Below, one piece after another: positions 61,801 to 63,884 of a DNA stretch of 64,000 nucleotides (position 1 is its first letter; the number at the start of each line of letters is the position of its first letter). Source of the DNA: Monoplex corrugatus (lineage: Eukaryota; Mollusca; Gastropoda; Littorinimorpha; Ranellidae). The notes under the pieces are model-generated. The model saw nothing but the letters and a program-made list of their open reading frames with translations, was not told the DNA's origin and made no database searches. Location: positions 51,820,246 through 51,884,245 of the forward strand of contig JAPXFY010000026.1 of NCBI GenBank assembly GCA_030674185.1, read 5' to 3'. Both the position numbers and the translations under genes were made by a program.

Positions 61801-62620
61801 GGATGGCTAACTATTCTGAGGGGAAAACCAAGTCCTTTTACATTTGCAGGTTTCCCATTCAGACACTGGGGCAAATCAACTTATACTATAGGCCAACTCT
61901 CAAGGAATTATCACATTTACACCTGTGAAAGCTACAGAATGAAGTACGGCCATACATTCCATCTTCCAAATAAACAGGCTACCATTAGTTCCCTGGTGCT
62001 TGCAATCCAACTGACTGCGATCTAATAGAGATTCTCGGTCACGGTTTGACACGAGTTTGGCAACTAAAGCCAATACGGTTAAACCGAAGTTCAAGCAGCA
62101 TTTGCCAACGACTGATTATAAAAGGCTTCTTATGTATGCATATTTACATTTCATGCATTGTATATTACGGAGCAAATGCACACACATGCGTGCACATCCG
62201 TCAAACACAGACACAATGACCGTCACGCGACATTACGTGCCAGCTAAATACTCGACAACTCGTCTGAAAAACATCCTTGTGCTAAAAACAAAGTTACAAA
62301 ATAAGATCAGATGGTCAGACTGATAGAAAATAGCCTTAGCTGCATATACTCTGGTTTAAACATAACACAGCTGAAAAACTTCACACGCTGCCCAATTCAT
62401 ACGACGTTCAAACATTATCGGTCCCACACAATACAATACCCATACCTATATTCACTCAAACAAATGAAGAATAGAAACCCAGATCACAAAATATTCGTAT
62501 TAATTACCAACCACTATAAATGATATCAATGATACGACACCAAACTGGAACAAAACGTGCAGATGACGCTACAATAGAGCGATAACTAAATCACCCATAC
62601 ATGTACGCGCTACCCACCAT
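15927..62620 (-). CDS. RPL7A: Ribosomal protein eL8 (RPL7A), whole coding span, six exons
   Basis: Large-subunit ribosomal protein eL8, cytosolic 60S. Joining 62618-62620, 60530-60647, 54521-54670, 53482-53702, 27465-27665 and 15927-16031 gives 798 nt, or 265 residues plus stop; human eL8 has 266. The protein begins [10 protein letters not shown] and keeps the family blocks [32 protein letters not shown], the L7Ae/L30e core ([48 protein letters not shown]) and ends IRRHWGG-V...LAQKMG. All introns are GT-AG and phases match. Exon sizes are normal, but introns 4 (25.8 kb) and 5 (11.4 kb) are greatly inflated by transposons. The introns host C/D snoRNAs, as in vertebrates. A pyrimidine stretch upstream of the ATG suggests TOP-type translational control. 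Functional status is very likely intact. Confidence 0.97.
16401..17135. mobile_element. MITE E1 (CAGACATGGGATTCT ends, 6-bp TSD)
   Basis: Perfect 15-bp terminal inverted repeat CAGACATGGGATTCT / AGAATCCCATGTCTG, flanked by TTAAAC on both sides (16395-16400 and 17136-17141). It sits inside family R copy 2, and the uninterrupted copy 3 supports the insertion point. Near the left end is a GC-rich stem (GGGGTCTGGGGGCC...). The interior (16501-16755, minus) encodes a short peptide with 'WRFDWLDE', 'GDTIV' and a C-x2-C pair. No transposase is present, so it is non-autonomous. Confidence 0.85.
16501..16755 (-). pseudogene. Zinc-finger-like peptide fragment carried by MITE E1
   Basis: An 84-codon minus frame. 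Visible elements are a basic/acidic N-terminus, '[10 protein letters not shown]', 'KVGDTIVKV' and '[10 protein letters not shown]' with a C-x2-C pair and no obvious His partners before the stop. A related peptide is found in MITE E3 and a partial match in E2. I read it as the N-terminal exon of a DNA-binding protein or transposase carried by the non-autonomous element. The family is not identified. Confidence 0.5.
17199..20543 (-). mobile_element. 5'-truncated non-LTR retrotransposon with REL-type endonuclease
   Basis: A 3.3-kb insertion flanked by ACCCAA on both sides (17193-17198 and 20544-20549), splitting family R copy 2. Most of it is one uninterrupted polymerase frame. The 3' UTR (17486-17199) contains a tRNA-like segment and an internal poly(A) tract (poly-T at about 17351-17371 on the + strand). 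The uninterrupted frame suggests recent insertion. The lack of a self-encoded start shows 5' truncation. Confidence 0.85.
17372..17450 (-). other. tRNA-like segment in LINE 3' UTR
   Basis: On the minus strand there is an A-box-like TTAGCACATTGG and a clear B box GGTTCGATCCC, correctly spaced, followed directly by a poly(A) run. The acceptor arms do not pair well, so it is not a functional tRNA. It is either part of this LINE's 3' UTR or a SINE head fused to it. Confidence 0.6.
17487..20549 (-). CDS. LINE polymerase: reverse transcriptase plus restriction-like endonuclease
   Basis: A continuous 1,020-codon frame. Reverse transcriptase spans about residues 215-520: '[14 protein letters not shown]' (235-248), '[13 protein letters not shown]' (294-306), first catalytic Asp in WLDLANAYG (D367), '[13 protein letters not shown]' (423-435) and the FMDD box (467-470). 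After a thumb region comes a Cys-rich motif C804-x2-C807-x7-H815-x4-C820. The C-terminal endonuclease has RPDIA (D914) and [10 protein letters not shown] (E929) followed by K948. The order RT, CCHC, PD-(D/E)XK endonuclease is that of the R2/NeSL/Hero-type LINE groups, not APE-type LINEs. The first codon (TTG) lies in the flanking target duplication, so the true N-terminus, where such elements carry zinc fingers, is missing. It cannot retrotranspose alone as it stands. Exact clade not assigned. Confidence 0.9.
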   Translation of the reverse strand: MGAKDIHADGSVADFAQALNAKRGKLNLPPAGAKEQWEKLDEELVLKLNALIGNSTLEHKLDTYGDIIYSICRDTYGVKQPKTKTPPQKSRRQQQMESIRREKRKLKKRMKTASEFEKQGLLELWKDLKAKHNALSKVESARRRKSKKKKTQDRFFKDPFDFARKLFEQPKSGTLTVGKETLEQHLRETYSDSQREAPLEIQNLVWPAAPEGKFNNKPPTLDEVKNVVKKARAKSTPGPNGIPYLLYKKCPKVLEWLHKMIRSAWRNQKISDQWMRAEGVYIPKEQNSSSINQFRPISLLNVEGKIFFSVMAARLTKYLTENKYLDMSVQKGGIPGMPGCLEHATLIWDAIQKARTEKRDIDVVWLDLANAYGSVPHDMIQLALEMYHIPENIRTMLRKYFQGFSMRFSTKEYTTDWIDLEVGIAMGCAISPILFVLAMEVILKAAMKSSGPVNLGDGYQMPPLKAFMDDTTVLSTDEEETHQILKQLDELVASSRMRFKPKKSRSLSLRKGKVADSVKFMVANQAIPTVTEEPVKSLGRWYDDSLKDTQRGCETKQTAEEGLKKIDNCGLPGKYKVWCLQFMLIPKLLWPLLIYNICTSTVEAMEAKINKYTRKWLGVPPGLTDVAFYCRQAMLKLPLKSIVEEYKVGKARLLSMLEESEDNIVRAVHPKLRTGRKWKVQEAVNNAKRNLSIKEIIGHTQTNRQGLGATKMQWWSKAKGKEKRDMIIQELKEEEDVKRVQKAVQQGQQGQWTTWDSALQRSLSWNDMWHMAPLRISFLLRSVYDLLPSNANLVKWGKADDPACPLCQKKQTVEHVLSSCKVALAQGRYTWRHNQVLKVITDVVSEKTMTPNAPIAMTTFYKAGGKQVWPERAMTTSTLPKGLLDGAVDWECTADLPEWRNYPDVISKTGMRPDIALHSDSSKQVILIELTVPYESRMEEAHIYKTEKYAGLASTLKKAGLRVKIFAIEVGARGFVGTSAYDLMKQLAISGKKRTRALKAMAEAAEKELKLDLGKEEPKK
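20902..20976 (-). ncRNA. C/D-box snoRNA-like, group 4 copy a
   Basis: Minus strand in intron 5. Perfect 7-bp terminal stem AGATTGC/GCAATCT, C box ATGATGA (20962-20968) and D box CTGA (20909-20912). The guide before D (ATTCCTTGGCTGTGT) is shared with three other copies. The D' box seen in copies c and d (CCTGAATC) is mutated to CATGAATC here. Target uncertain. Confidence 0.65.
21024..21203. mobile_element. MITE E4 (CATGGGTGCAAC-type ends, 6-bp TSD)
   Basis: Terminal inverted repeat CAAGGGTGCAAC at the left and CATGGGTGCAAC at the right, around a GC-rich palindrome. Flanks CAACCC and TAATCC each differ by one transition from CAATCC, which is what the unoccupied sister repeat has near 22247-22252. 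The sister therefore serves as an empty site. No coding capacity. Confidence 0.7.
21540..22060 (-). repeat. Family R copy 3 (uninterrupted)
   Basis: The most complete copy. The tail is at 21540-21600 and the head ends about 22060. It is the reference for the insertions in copies 2 and 4. Confidence 0.75.
22131..22200 (-). pseudogene. Decayed snoRNA-like, group 4 copy b
   Basis: It keeps the D box (22133-22136) and a guide GTTCCTTAGCTGTGT with two changes from the other copies. The C box is degraded and the terminal stem is weak. Confidence 0.45.
22352..22434. repeat. (GA)n microsatellite
   Basis: GA array bordering duplicated module A. The same border recurs at 25654-25727. Confidence 0.95.
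22435..22894. repeat. Module A, copy 1
   Basis: About 455 bp nearly identical to 25728-26186, starting GCAATTTACAATGCTTGC and ending GTATGACTATA. It contains snoRNA-like group 4 copy c. In copy 1 it is cut off by the piggyBac insertion. In copy 2 it runs straight into module B. Confidence 0.9.
22787..22866 (-). ncRNA. C/D-box snoRNA-like, group 4 copy c
   Basis: Stem AAGTTGC/GCGACTT with one G-U pair, C box GTGATGA (22852-22858), D' in ACCTGAATC, C'-like TTATGATG and D box CTGA (22794-22797). The guide before D is ATTCCTTGGCTGTGT. From memory, its complement matches conserved 18S CACATCCAAGGAA at 12 of 13 positions. Target unproven. Confidence 0.7.
22895..25159 (+). mobile_element. Autonomous piggyBac-type transposon with CTATA flanks
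   Basis: 2,265 bp with 15-bp terminal inverted repeats CCTTTAGCACGCCGG and CCTTTAGCAAGCCGG (one mismatch). Both sides are flanked by CTATA (22890-22894 and 25160-25164), not TTAA. The paralogous empty site at about 26181-26190 reads GACTATAATG, so CTATA (or TATA) is the duplicated target. Two subterminal 16-mers, GGCGCACTGGTGCGCC and GGCGCACCAGTGCGCC (about 22911-22970), are reverse complements and may be transposase binding sites. It carries one intact transposase gene. Confidence 0.9.
23159..24901 (+). CDS. piggyBac-family transposase, intact
   Basis: A DDD transposase of 580 residues. The ATG at 23159 (AAGATGG, good Kozak) is preferred over an in-frame upstream ATG at 23093, because the protein then starts with the acidic N-terminus typical of the family. 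The catalytic triad is visible as SIDESMIPF (D234), LYMDNFFTS (D315) and MGGVDRAD (D424), with spacing like canonical piggyBac. The helical insertion '[23 protein letters not shown]' region follows. The C-terminus has a cysteine-rich domain with C530, C533, C547, C550, C555 and C559, as in piggyBac DNA-binding tails. There is no frameshift or stop. AATAAA lies at 24952-24957. It is probably functional. It lies on the strand opposite to the host RPL7A gene. Confidence 0.95.
   Translation: MDAATEQLLQELFFDSDSDEEFLGFDREDVQNFVAERESADAGEGELSDDSDSDIDDFAVSDGYDHAWLREFDSVSGPVDVPDDISEGNLFRLFITDEVIQLFVSETNRYAGQTAESRGRDVTAHSRVSLWKEVTFEEMKAFLAILLLMGVSQRSSFELYWSTDEYLETPGFRKIMSRNRFLSIMPFFHLVDNSTAKPRDHPEHDKAHKVRPLFELLVPLWQRYYAPSKEISIDESMIPFKGRTNLLIYMPGKPTKWGLKAWGLADSKTGYMWNWKLYLGKEEVVQLLQEVGLAHRVVVTLAQPLYNKGHVLYMDNFFTSGALFDELAQNQMGACGTLRLNRRGVPPRIKAANPAVGAEPITEKVDHTLYIAWKDKRPVNVITSVHSAETFRKEVWSKRHAGHMRFVQKPCAVQAYSKHMGGVDRADKALSFYMLLHKSKKWWKKVLFYLLEVCFCNALVIWRHKHGGRVCAQNFRLQIVHQLLEGYQSGVSHRRGKQSDNPPERLVNYEHKLVITDKHLANGKPSRPDCTVCSDRTFKRHQTSTICQKCRVPLCPYPCFNRYHSLVHFKTQCTPGLHDS
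25160..25653. repeat. Module B, copy 1
   Basis: About 490 bp from TATAATGGGGCGATC to a GA array, nearly identical to 26182-26680. A diverged piece of the same repeat appears in reverse orientation at the right window edge (about 63885-64000), so B is itself an interspersed repeat. A 163-codon minus frame across it is open but matches nothing I recognise. Confidence 0.9.
25654..25727. repeat. (GA)n microsatellite between modules
   Basis: GA array separating B copy 1 from A copy 2. Confidence 0.95.
25728..26680. repeat. Modules A and B, copy 2 (uninterrupted)
   Basis: Here A joins B directly (GTATGACTATAATGGGGCG near 26176-26194), giving the pre-insertion sequence for the piggyBac at 22895-25159. 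Confidence 0.9.
26080..26159 (-). ncRNA. C/D-box snoRNA-like, group 4 copy d
   Basis: Identical to copy c through the module A duplication: C box GTGATGA, D box CTGA (26087-26090) and the same stem and guides. Confidence 0.7.
26681..26751. repeat. (GA)n microsatellite
   Basis: GA array closing module B copy 2. Confidence 0.95.
26752..27464. other. Intron 5, 5' part, no feature seen
   Basis: A ~50-bp imperfect repeat (GGGGATAAAACTAAATGA...) at about 27320-27430. Nothing else recognisable up to exon 5. Confidence 0.5.
27465..27665 (-). CDS. RPL7A: RPL7A exon 5
   Basis: Acceptor GTCACCAG ends at 27666 and donor GTGGGT starts at 27464. It encodes [20 protein letters not shown]...NFNDRSEE (67 residues), the C-terminal part of the L7Ae fold. 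Both junctions are phase 0. Confidence 0.97.
27666..28340. other. Intron 4, 3' end
   Basis: A short (GT)n run near 27849-27890. Nothing else recognisable. Confidence 0.5.
28341..30211 (+). mobile_element. piggyBac family P1, internally deleted copy a
   Basis: TTAA at both ends (28341-28344 and 30208-30211). Ends are CCCTCTGCCTACCGG at the left and CATGTGGTAGGCAAAGGG at the right. Compared with the full copy at 37672-40692, the catalytic core and intron are deleted at about 29370-29380. It is non-autonomous. Confidence 0.95.
28601..29670 (+). pseudogene. Broken piggyBac P1 transposase (copy a)
   Basis: Begins [14 protein letters not shown] with the acidic N-terminus. An extra G near 29032 shifts the frame (SPFGFF-stop in place of SPFDFFSLL). 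The next frame continues through '[14 protein letters not shown]' to 'KVRP', then jumps past the whole DDD core to the C-terminal zinc ribbon ([11 protein letters not shown]...[14 protein letters not shown], ending 29670). Both the frameshift and the deletion are shared with copy b. Confidence 0.92.
30389..30445 (-). pseudogene. Decayed SNORD36-like copy i
   Basis: Minus strand. C-box-like CTGATGA, D' CTGA, C' ATGATGT and D CTGA (30394-30397) with a 5-bp stem. The 18S guide seen in copies ii and iii is missing, so it probably no longer guides that site. Confidence 0.5.
30455..30480. repeat. Poly-G tract
   Basis: A run of about 18 G after poly-T. The length is doubtful because of possible sequencing error. 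Confidence 0.8.
30640..30905 (-). mobile_element. tRNA-derived SINE copy
   Basis: The minus strand starts with a tRNA-like head: A-box-like TGGTGTAGTGG and B box GGTTTGAATCCC (about 30834-30905). It is followed by about 190 bp of unrelated body (containing GACTGGGACCAGACAGTC). The acceptor stem does not pair, so it is a SINE head and not a tRNA gene. Confidence 0.7.
31423..31506 (-). ncRNA. SNORD36-like C/D snoRNA, copy ii
   Basis: 10-bp terminal stem CCTGGTTGCT/AGCAGCCAGG (one G-U), C box GTGATGA, D' CTGA, C'-like TGTGATGT and D CTGA (31432-31435). The guide before D contains CGAGCTTTTTAAA, complementary to conserved 18S UUAAAAAGCUCG, the segment targeted by vertebrate SNORD36 (18S A668 region). 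It lies in RPL7A intron 4 in sense orientation. Confidence 0.85.
31939..32022 (-). ncRNA. C/D snoRNA pairing with 28S GUGAAGAAAUUCA, copy 1
   Basis: Perfect stem GTTTGC/GCAAAC, C box ATGATGT (32009-32015), D' CTGA (31988-31991) and D CTGA (31945-31948). The D' guide TGAATTTCTTCAC pairs over 13 nt with conserved 28S GUGAAGAAAUUCA. The second half has CTTTGACATTC, complementary to the neighbouring 28S GAAUGUCAAAG. Confidence 0.85.
32267..33299. mobile_element. Non-autonomous piggyBac-like element, family P2
   Basis: TTAA at both ends (32267-32270 and 33296-33299) with ends CCCTATTACTGCCA and TGGCAGCAGTAGGG. A subterminal hairpin (AACTGCCGATC...GATCGGCAGTT) lies at about 32287-32340. It carries only the start of a transposase-like frame (32508-32768). 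Confidence 0.88.
32508..32768 (+). pseudogene. N-terminal fragment of a piggyBac-like transposase (P2)
   Basis: An 86-codon frame beginning [16 protein letters not shown] with acidic Ser/Asp/Glu-rich sequence like the N-termini of the other piggyBac proteins here. It stops before any catalytic motif. Confidence 0.6.
33300..33860. other. Unassigned intronic DNA
   Basis: It contains a 57-bp direct duplication (GGGATTGGTCTCATCTGCTT type) at about 33779-33868. Nothing else recognisable. Confidence 0.5.
33860..35545 (-). repeat. GC-rich tandem repeat region
   Basis: Related units of about 0.5-0.6 kb, each with a block around GCCATAGGGGCTGA (near 34355, 34860 and 35464) and a block TTGCCAAGGCG/GTGCTCTGTCC (34040-34180 and 35165-35290). 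The base composition differs sharply from the AT-rich surroundings. On the minus strand the units encode similar Gly/Ser/Pro-rich peptides, continuous with the frame at 35077-40702. Lower units are broken by stops and frameshifts. Confidence 0.75.
35546..37390 (-). mobile_element. piggyBac family P1, internally deleted copy b
   Basis: TTAA at both ends (35546-35549 and 37387-37390), opposite orientation to copies a and full. It has the same internal deletion and the same single-base insertion as copy a, so both descend from one deleted progenitor. It is inserted precisely at a TTAA of the repeat ORF. Confidence 0.95.
36224..37136 (-). pseudogene. Broken piggyBac P1 transposase (copy b)
   Basis: [19 protein letters not shown] start at 37136. 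The frame ends early at SPFGFF, then resumes in another frame to 'HKVRP' fused to the C-terminal region. The catalytic core is absent. Confidence 0.9.
37943..40151 (+). CDS. piggyBac-family transposase with one intron
   Basis: Exon 1 is 37943-38843 and exon 2 is 39193-40151. The intron 38844-39192 is GTAAGG...TTTGTACAG, phase 1, and contains (TTA)n and (CA)n runs. Together they give 1,860 nt, or 619 residues. The acidic N-terminus ([14 protein letters not shown]) is followed by the DDD core with SIDEAMIKF (D283), YFDNFFSS (D361) and MGGVDLAD (D469), and a C-terminal zinc ribbon ([10 protein letters not shown]...[14 protein letters not shown]). The splice falls inside the [11 protein letters not shown] block, where the P3 transposase at 23159 has no intron. 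There is no stop or frameshift outside the intron. Likely active or recently active. Confidence 0.93.
39007..39165. repeat. (CA)n microsatellite inside the transposase intron
   Basis: Two CA arrays (39007-39055 and 39111-39165) lying wholly inside the 349-bp intron. Confidence 0.9.
41197..41289 (-). ncRNA. SNORD24-like C/D snoRNA, copy A (diverged)
   Basis: Stem ATGGCA/TGCCAT, C box ATGATGT, D' CTGA and D CTGA (41208-41211). The guide ACCACCTAGAT precedes D, but two bases (CT) present in copies B and C are missing, which moves the D box relative to the guide. The D' guide (TACTTGCTGT) is diverged from the 28S match. Possibly decaying. Confidence 0.7.
41501..42099. mobile_element. MITE E2 (CATGGGTGAAAGTA ends, 6-bp TSD)
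   Basis: Perfect 14-bp inverted ends CATGGGTGAAAGTA / TACTTTCACCCATG flanked by TATATA on both sides (41495-41500 and 42100-42105). The interior minus frame (41556-41744) contains '[11 protein letters not shown]', similar to E1 and E3. No transposase. Confidence 0.85.
42442..42536 (-). ncRNA. SNORD24-like C/D snoRNA, copy B
   Basis: The 5' guide GAATATTTGCTA before D' is a perfect 12-nt complement of conserved 28S UAGCAAAUAUUC. The 3' guide ACCTAGATCT precedes D (CTGA, 42453-42456). The C box is GTGATGT. Terminal stem ATGGC/GCCAT. Both guide positions and spacing match vertebrate SNORD24, which also resides in RPL7A. Confidence 0.85.
42540..43700. other. Intron 4 interval without a clear feature
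   Basis: The sequence GTAGTGAGAGAGTTAA at about 43221-43236 looks like a piggyBac right end, but no partner was found. Confidence 0.4.
43706..43792 (-). ncRNA. SNORD36-like C/D snoRNA, copy iii
   Basis: Stem GGTTGCT/AGCAACC, C box GTGATGA, D' CTGA, C' TGTGATGT and D CTGA (43717-43720). The guide CGAGCTTTTTAAAT pairs with 18S UUAAAAAGCUCG. The best preserved of the three copies. Confidence 0.87.
43800..45680. other. AT-rich intronic DNA
   Basis: No gene, RNA or transposon end recognised. Confidence 0.5.
45688..47036 (-). CDS. Possible two-exon small gene nested in RPL7A intron 4
   Basis: Exon 1 is 46970-47036 (ATG, donor GTAAGT, phase 1 exit) and exon 2 is 45688-45803 (acceptor TTTTCTCACAG, stop TAA). 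They join in frame to 183 nt, or 60 residues: an acidic start ([20 protein letters not shown]) followed by a basic segment ([15 protein letters not shown]) and an acidic end. An in-frame stop lies upstream of the ATG. No family recognised. The acidic 'DESSDPTY' style recalls N-termini of transposon proteins, so it may be a decayed TE exon pair. A better Kozak ATG at 47069-47071 opens another frame that stops before the donor. Confidence 0.35.
46300..46450. repeat. (AAT)n-rich low-complexity DNA
   Basis: AATAATGATAATA-type interrupted trinucleotide repeat inside the intron of the candidate small gene. Confidence 0.8.
47700..47784 (-). ncRNA. C/D snoRNA pairing with 28S GUGAAGAAAUUCAAU, copy 2
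   Basis: Perfect stem GTTTGC/GCAAAC, C box ATGATGT (47771-47777), D' CTGA and D CTGA (47706-47709). The D' guide ATTGAATTTCTTCAC pairs over 15 nt with conserved 28S. A second block TTTGACATTC matches 28S GAAUGUCAAA just upstream. Confidence 0.87.
47790..51800. other. Intron 4 interval with microsatellite
   Basis: It contains a (GT)n run at 49738-49802. Several short ATG-started frames near 47210, 48787 and 49287 match nothing. Otherwise AT-rich. Confidence 0.5.
49738..49802. repeat. (GT)n microsatellite
   Basis: Pure GT dinucleotide run. Confidence 0.95.
51812..51906 (-). ncRNA. SNORD24-like C/D snoRNA, copy C
   Basis: 11-bp terminal stem ACAGCAATGGC/GCCTTTGCTGT with one mismatch, canonical C box GTGATGA (51883-51889), D' CTGA, C' TGATGA and D CTGA (51823-51826). 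The guide ACCACCTAGATCT is the same as in copy B. The D' guide AATTGCTA is a shorter match to 28S UAGCAAAU. Structurally the best copy. Confidence 0.87.
52173..52361. mobile_element. Short TTAA MITE (CCCTTTGACTCCCAC ends)
   Basis: TTAA at 52173-52176 and 52358-52361. Ends CCCTTTGACTCCCAC and GTGGGAGTCAAATGG. A second MITE is inserted in its middle. Confidence 0.85.
52213..52291. mobile_element. 79-bp TTAA MITE nested in the previous one
   Basis: TTAA at 52213-52216 and 52288-52291. Ends CCCTTTGATTCCCTCACC and GGTGAGGGAATCAAACGG. It is almost wholly one hairpin through AGCTTCC...AAAAGCT. Confidence 0.85.
52410..53437. mobile_element. Non-autonomous piggyBac-like element, family P4
   Basis: TTAA at 52410-52413 and 53434-53437. 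Ends CCCCTTGAGTGCCG and CGGCACTCAAGGG. About 1.0 kb with no transposase frame. Its right end is 44 bp from the RPL7A exon 4 boundary. Confidence 0.88.
53482..53702 (-). CDS. RPL7A: RPL7A exon 4
   Basis: Acceptor TTTGTTCCCAG ends at 53703 and donor GTAAAC starts at 53481. It encodes [19 protein letters not shown]...[11 protein letters not shown], including the start of the L7Ae RNA-binding fold. Phase 1 entry, phase 0 exit. Confidence 0.97.
53703..54520 (-). other. RPL7A: RPL7A intron 3
   Basis: 818 bp, the only short internal intron. No snoRNA boxes with a paired stem or transposon ends found. Confidence 0.6.
54521..54670 (-). CDS. RPL7A: RPL7A exon 3
   Basis: Acceptor TTTTTCGACAG ends at 54671 and donor GTATGC starts at 54520. 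It encodes [20 protein letters not shown]...[15 protein letters not shown]. Phase 1 on both sides. Confidence 0.97.
54894..55700 (+). mobile_element. Left part of a piggyBac-like element, family P5
   Basis: TTAA at 54894-54897 followed by CTCTCTGAGCCCGAATG. A subterminal inverted ATCGGTAC motif lies near 54918-54930. A transposase-like N-terminus starts at 55162. No matching right end (CGGGCTCAGAGAG-TTAA) was found in the window, so the right end is lost or the element is partial. Confidence 0.6.
55162..55692 (+). pseudogene. N-terminal part of a piggyBac-like transposase (P5)
   Basis: ATG in AAAATGGCGG context. 176 codons with a basic start ([11 protein letters not shown]) and a long acidic region ([28 protein letters not shown]), as in piggyBac N-termini. 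The frame then ends without any DDD motif. The last ~60 codons look unrelated to the family. Confidence 0.5.
55855..58890. repeat. ~380-bp imperfect tandem array, about 7 units
   Basis: The anchor ATTGGTACCCCC recurs at about 56100, 56474, 57191 (diverged), 57585, 57985 (diverged), 58362 and 58742. Spacings are 374-400 bp, except one gap of ~717 that contains a MITE. Each unit also has CTTACAGCTGGTTTCTGAAA-type and AGAAGTGTTTTTGAT blocks. Non-coding. Confidence 0.85.
56599..56932. mobile_element. MITE inside the tandem array (CAGACCTGCCAACCC ends)
   Basis: Perfect 15-bp inverted ends CAGACCTGCCAACCC / GGGTTGGCAGGTCTG, flanked by CATGTA on both sides (56593-56598 and 56933-56938). It contains a GC-rich palindrome GGGGGCATGCCCCC. 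It has the 6-bp target duplication and CAGAC start seen in E1. Confidence 0.85.
58985..60335 (-). repeat. Family R copy 4, split by MITE E3
   Basis: Tail at about 58985-59260 (GCCGACTGTGCAGAGCCATA). Head at about 60048-60335 ends near GAAAGAGCCCCAACA. Confidence 0.7.
59261..60047. mobile_element. MITE E3 (CATGGGTGAAAC ends, 6-bp TSD)
   Basis: Inverted ends CATGGGTGAAACC and CATGCGTGAAACC, flanked by TAATTA (59255-59260) and TTATTA (60048-60053), five of six identical. A poly-C run lies near 59479-59503. The interior minus frame (59561-59761) encodes '[13 protein letters not shown]', 'GKGDTF' and 'GVARCIVLV', parallel to E1. Confidence 0.8.
60362..60522. repeat. 81-bp tandem duplication next to RPL7A exon 2 donor
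   Basis: AAATCAAAAACGTTAGCCTA... occurs twice, 81 bp apart. The second copy ends within about 10 bp of the donor. Confidence 0.9.
60530..60647 (-). CDS. RPL7A: RPL7A exon 2
   Basis: Acceptor TTGTTTTCCAG ends at 60648 and donor GTGAGT starts at 60529. It encodes [19 protein letters not shown] through [13 protein letters not shown] plus one base (phase 1). Confidence 0.97.
60648..62617 (-). other. RPL7A: RPL7A intron 1
   Basis: 2.0 kb. It holds a 57-bp tandem duplication at 61481-61590 (ACATAAAAATAACATCTTAG). No other feature seen. Confidence 0.8.
62618..62620 (-). CDS. RPL7A: RPL7A exon 1, coding part (ATG only)
   Basis: The exon ends exactly after ATG, with donor GTGGGT following. Splitting the start codon from the rest is common in ribosomal protein genes. 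Exon 2 then continues with CCT AAG CCT. No alternative in-frame start exists. Confidence 0.88.
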
Positions 62621-62720
62621 GTTCAACACTACGATGAAAAGAACGGAAGTCACGCGGAATCTCTGTATTTCTCGTTCGATGAAATCGGCATGTTGTCCCT
62701 TGTTTTAGGCCTCCTGCGCG
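62621..62720 (-). promoter_or_regulatory. RPL7A: RPL7A 5' UTR and core promoter region with TOP-like tract
   Basis: Immediately upstream of ATG (minus strand) is CTTCCGTTCTTTTCATCG (about 62632-62649), a near-continuous pyrimidine stretch as in 5'-TOP mRNAs. The probable start site is a C in this tract. No TATA box was seen. Confidence 0.6.
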
Positions 62721-63084
62721 GAAAAAAAAAAAAAGCATTGTTCGAGTAATCAAATGTGAAACAAAAAACACGTAAAAAACTTTACATTCATTTTTTTGAG
62801 TGAGTGTAACTTGGCGGGGACATTTCCACGGATCTGTTTATACAAAACGCGTACAACAATACGTCCAGACCACACATCTTAGAAGGGGGGAGGTAGCCAG
62901 GGTGGTGGTCAAATCGTCAAAAACTATATTTGTGACGCTAGTCAATATACTCCCCATACTCCCCAATACATATCAGCACCATCTTTCATTCAATGTTTTC
63001 AATGTTTCTTCAACAAAGAGATCCAGTTTCAGTTTCAATTTCTCAAGATGACGTCAATGTTGTATAAGGCTTTTGTTAGACCAC

Positions 63085-63510
63085 AATCCGTATTTGATAA
63101 GACAGTCAAAAATGATTGAAAATGTACAAAGAAGGGCAACTAGGTTGCTTATAGAGTGTAAAAATATGAGTTATGAAGAAAGGCTTAAGTTTTTAAAACT
63201 TCATTCACTAAAAGGTAGGAGGGTTAGGGGGGATTTAATACAGGTATACTAAATAATGAATGGGATGGATAAGCTATCAGTTGAAACATTTTTTTCCTTT
63301 CCACAAGCTAGTATAACAAGGAATGCTGAAGGTAAAATATTTGTTAAACACAGAAATACTAACACAAGAGCGTTTTGTTTTTCTAACAGAATTGTTAAAT
63401 TGTGGAATAAAATTCCTTTTGAAATTAAATTTACTAACAGCATTAACAAATTCAAAAATTTCCTGGACGATGACGCAAAATTCAAAATGTTATTTAAAAA
63501 AATAGACTGA
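63085..63510 (+). pseudogene. C-terminal fragment of a CR1-like LINE reverse transcriptase
   Basis: + frame with 'NVQRRATRLL', 'MSYEERLKFLKLHSLKGRRVRGDLIQVY', an in-frame stop near 63250, then 'IMNGMDKLSVETFF', 'NTRAFCFSNRIVKLWNKIPFE' and 'SINKFKNFLDD'. This is the typical CR1/L2-type RT tail. The 3' UTR ends in a (CTA)n run (63631-63651), the expected short-repeat terminus. Confidence 0.85.
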
Positions 63511-63630
63511 AGCAGATTGCTCAAGTATGAATATTAAGGCATGCTTTTCAGACCCCGAAGAAGAAAGCGTAAAACAAAAAAGATAGGGCGTTAAAAGGCC
63601 AGAAGGCCTAGGCTACGAGCCAGCCCTCAG

Positions 63631-63654
63631 CTACTACTACTACTACTACTACAA
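63631..63654. repeat. (CTA)n tail of the LINE
   Basis: About seven CTA units at the LINE 3' end. Confidence 0.85.
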
Positions 63655-63884
63655 CATATCATGGCAAATGCACTAATGTCACAGGTGTCATGTGATGGAG
63701 AAGCTCCAGAATGATCACGGCACAAGCCTTAAGCCTGCACATAAACCTGGCCAAGTCCTACCTAGATAGTTCCATAACCATGGGATCGTAGGGGAGTGAG
63801 ATGGCAGAGACCTCAACTTTTCCCGGGGCCAGCGTCACGACGGCGGCGCCCATTTCCTCTCCCTCGATTCAAATTCGTATTATT

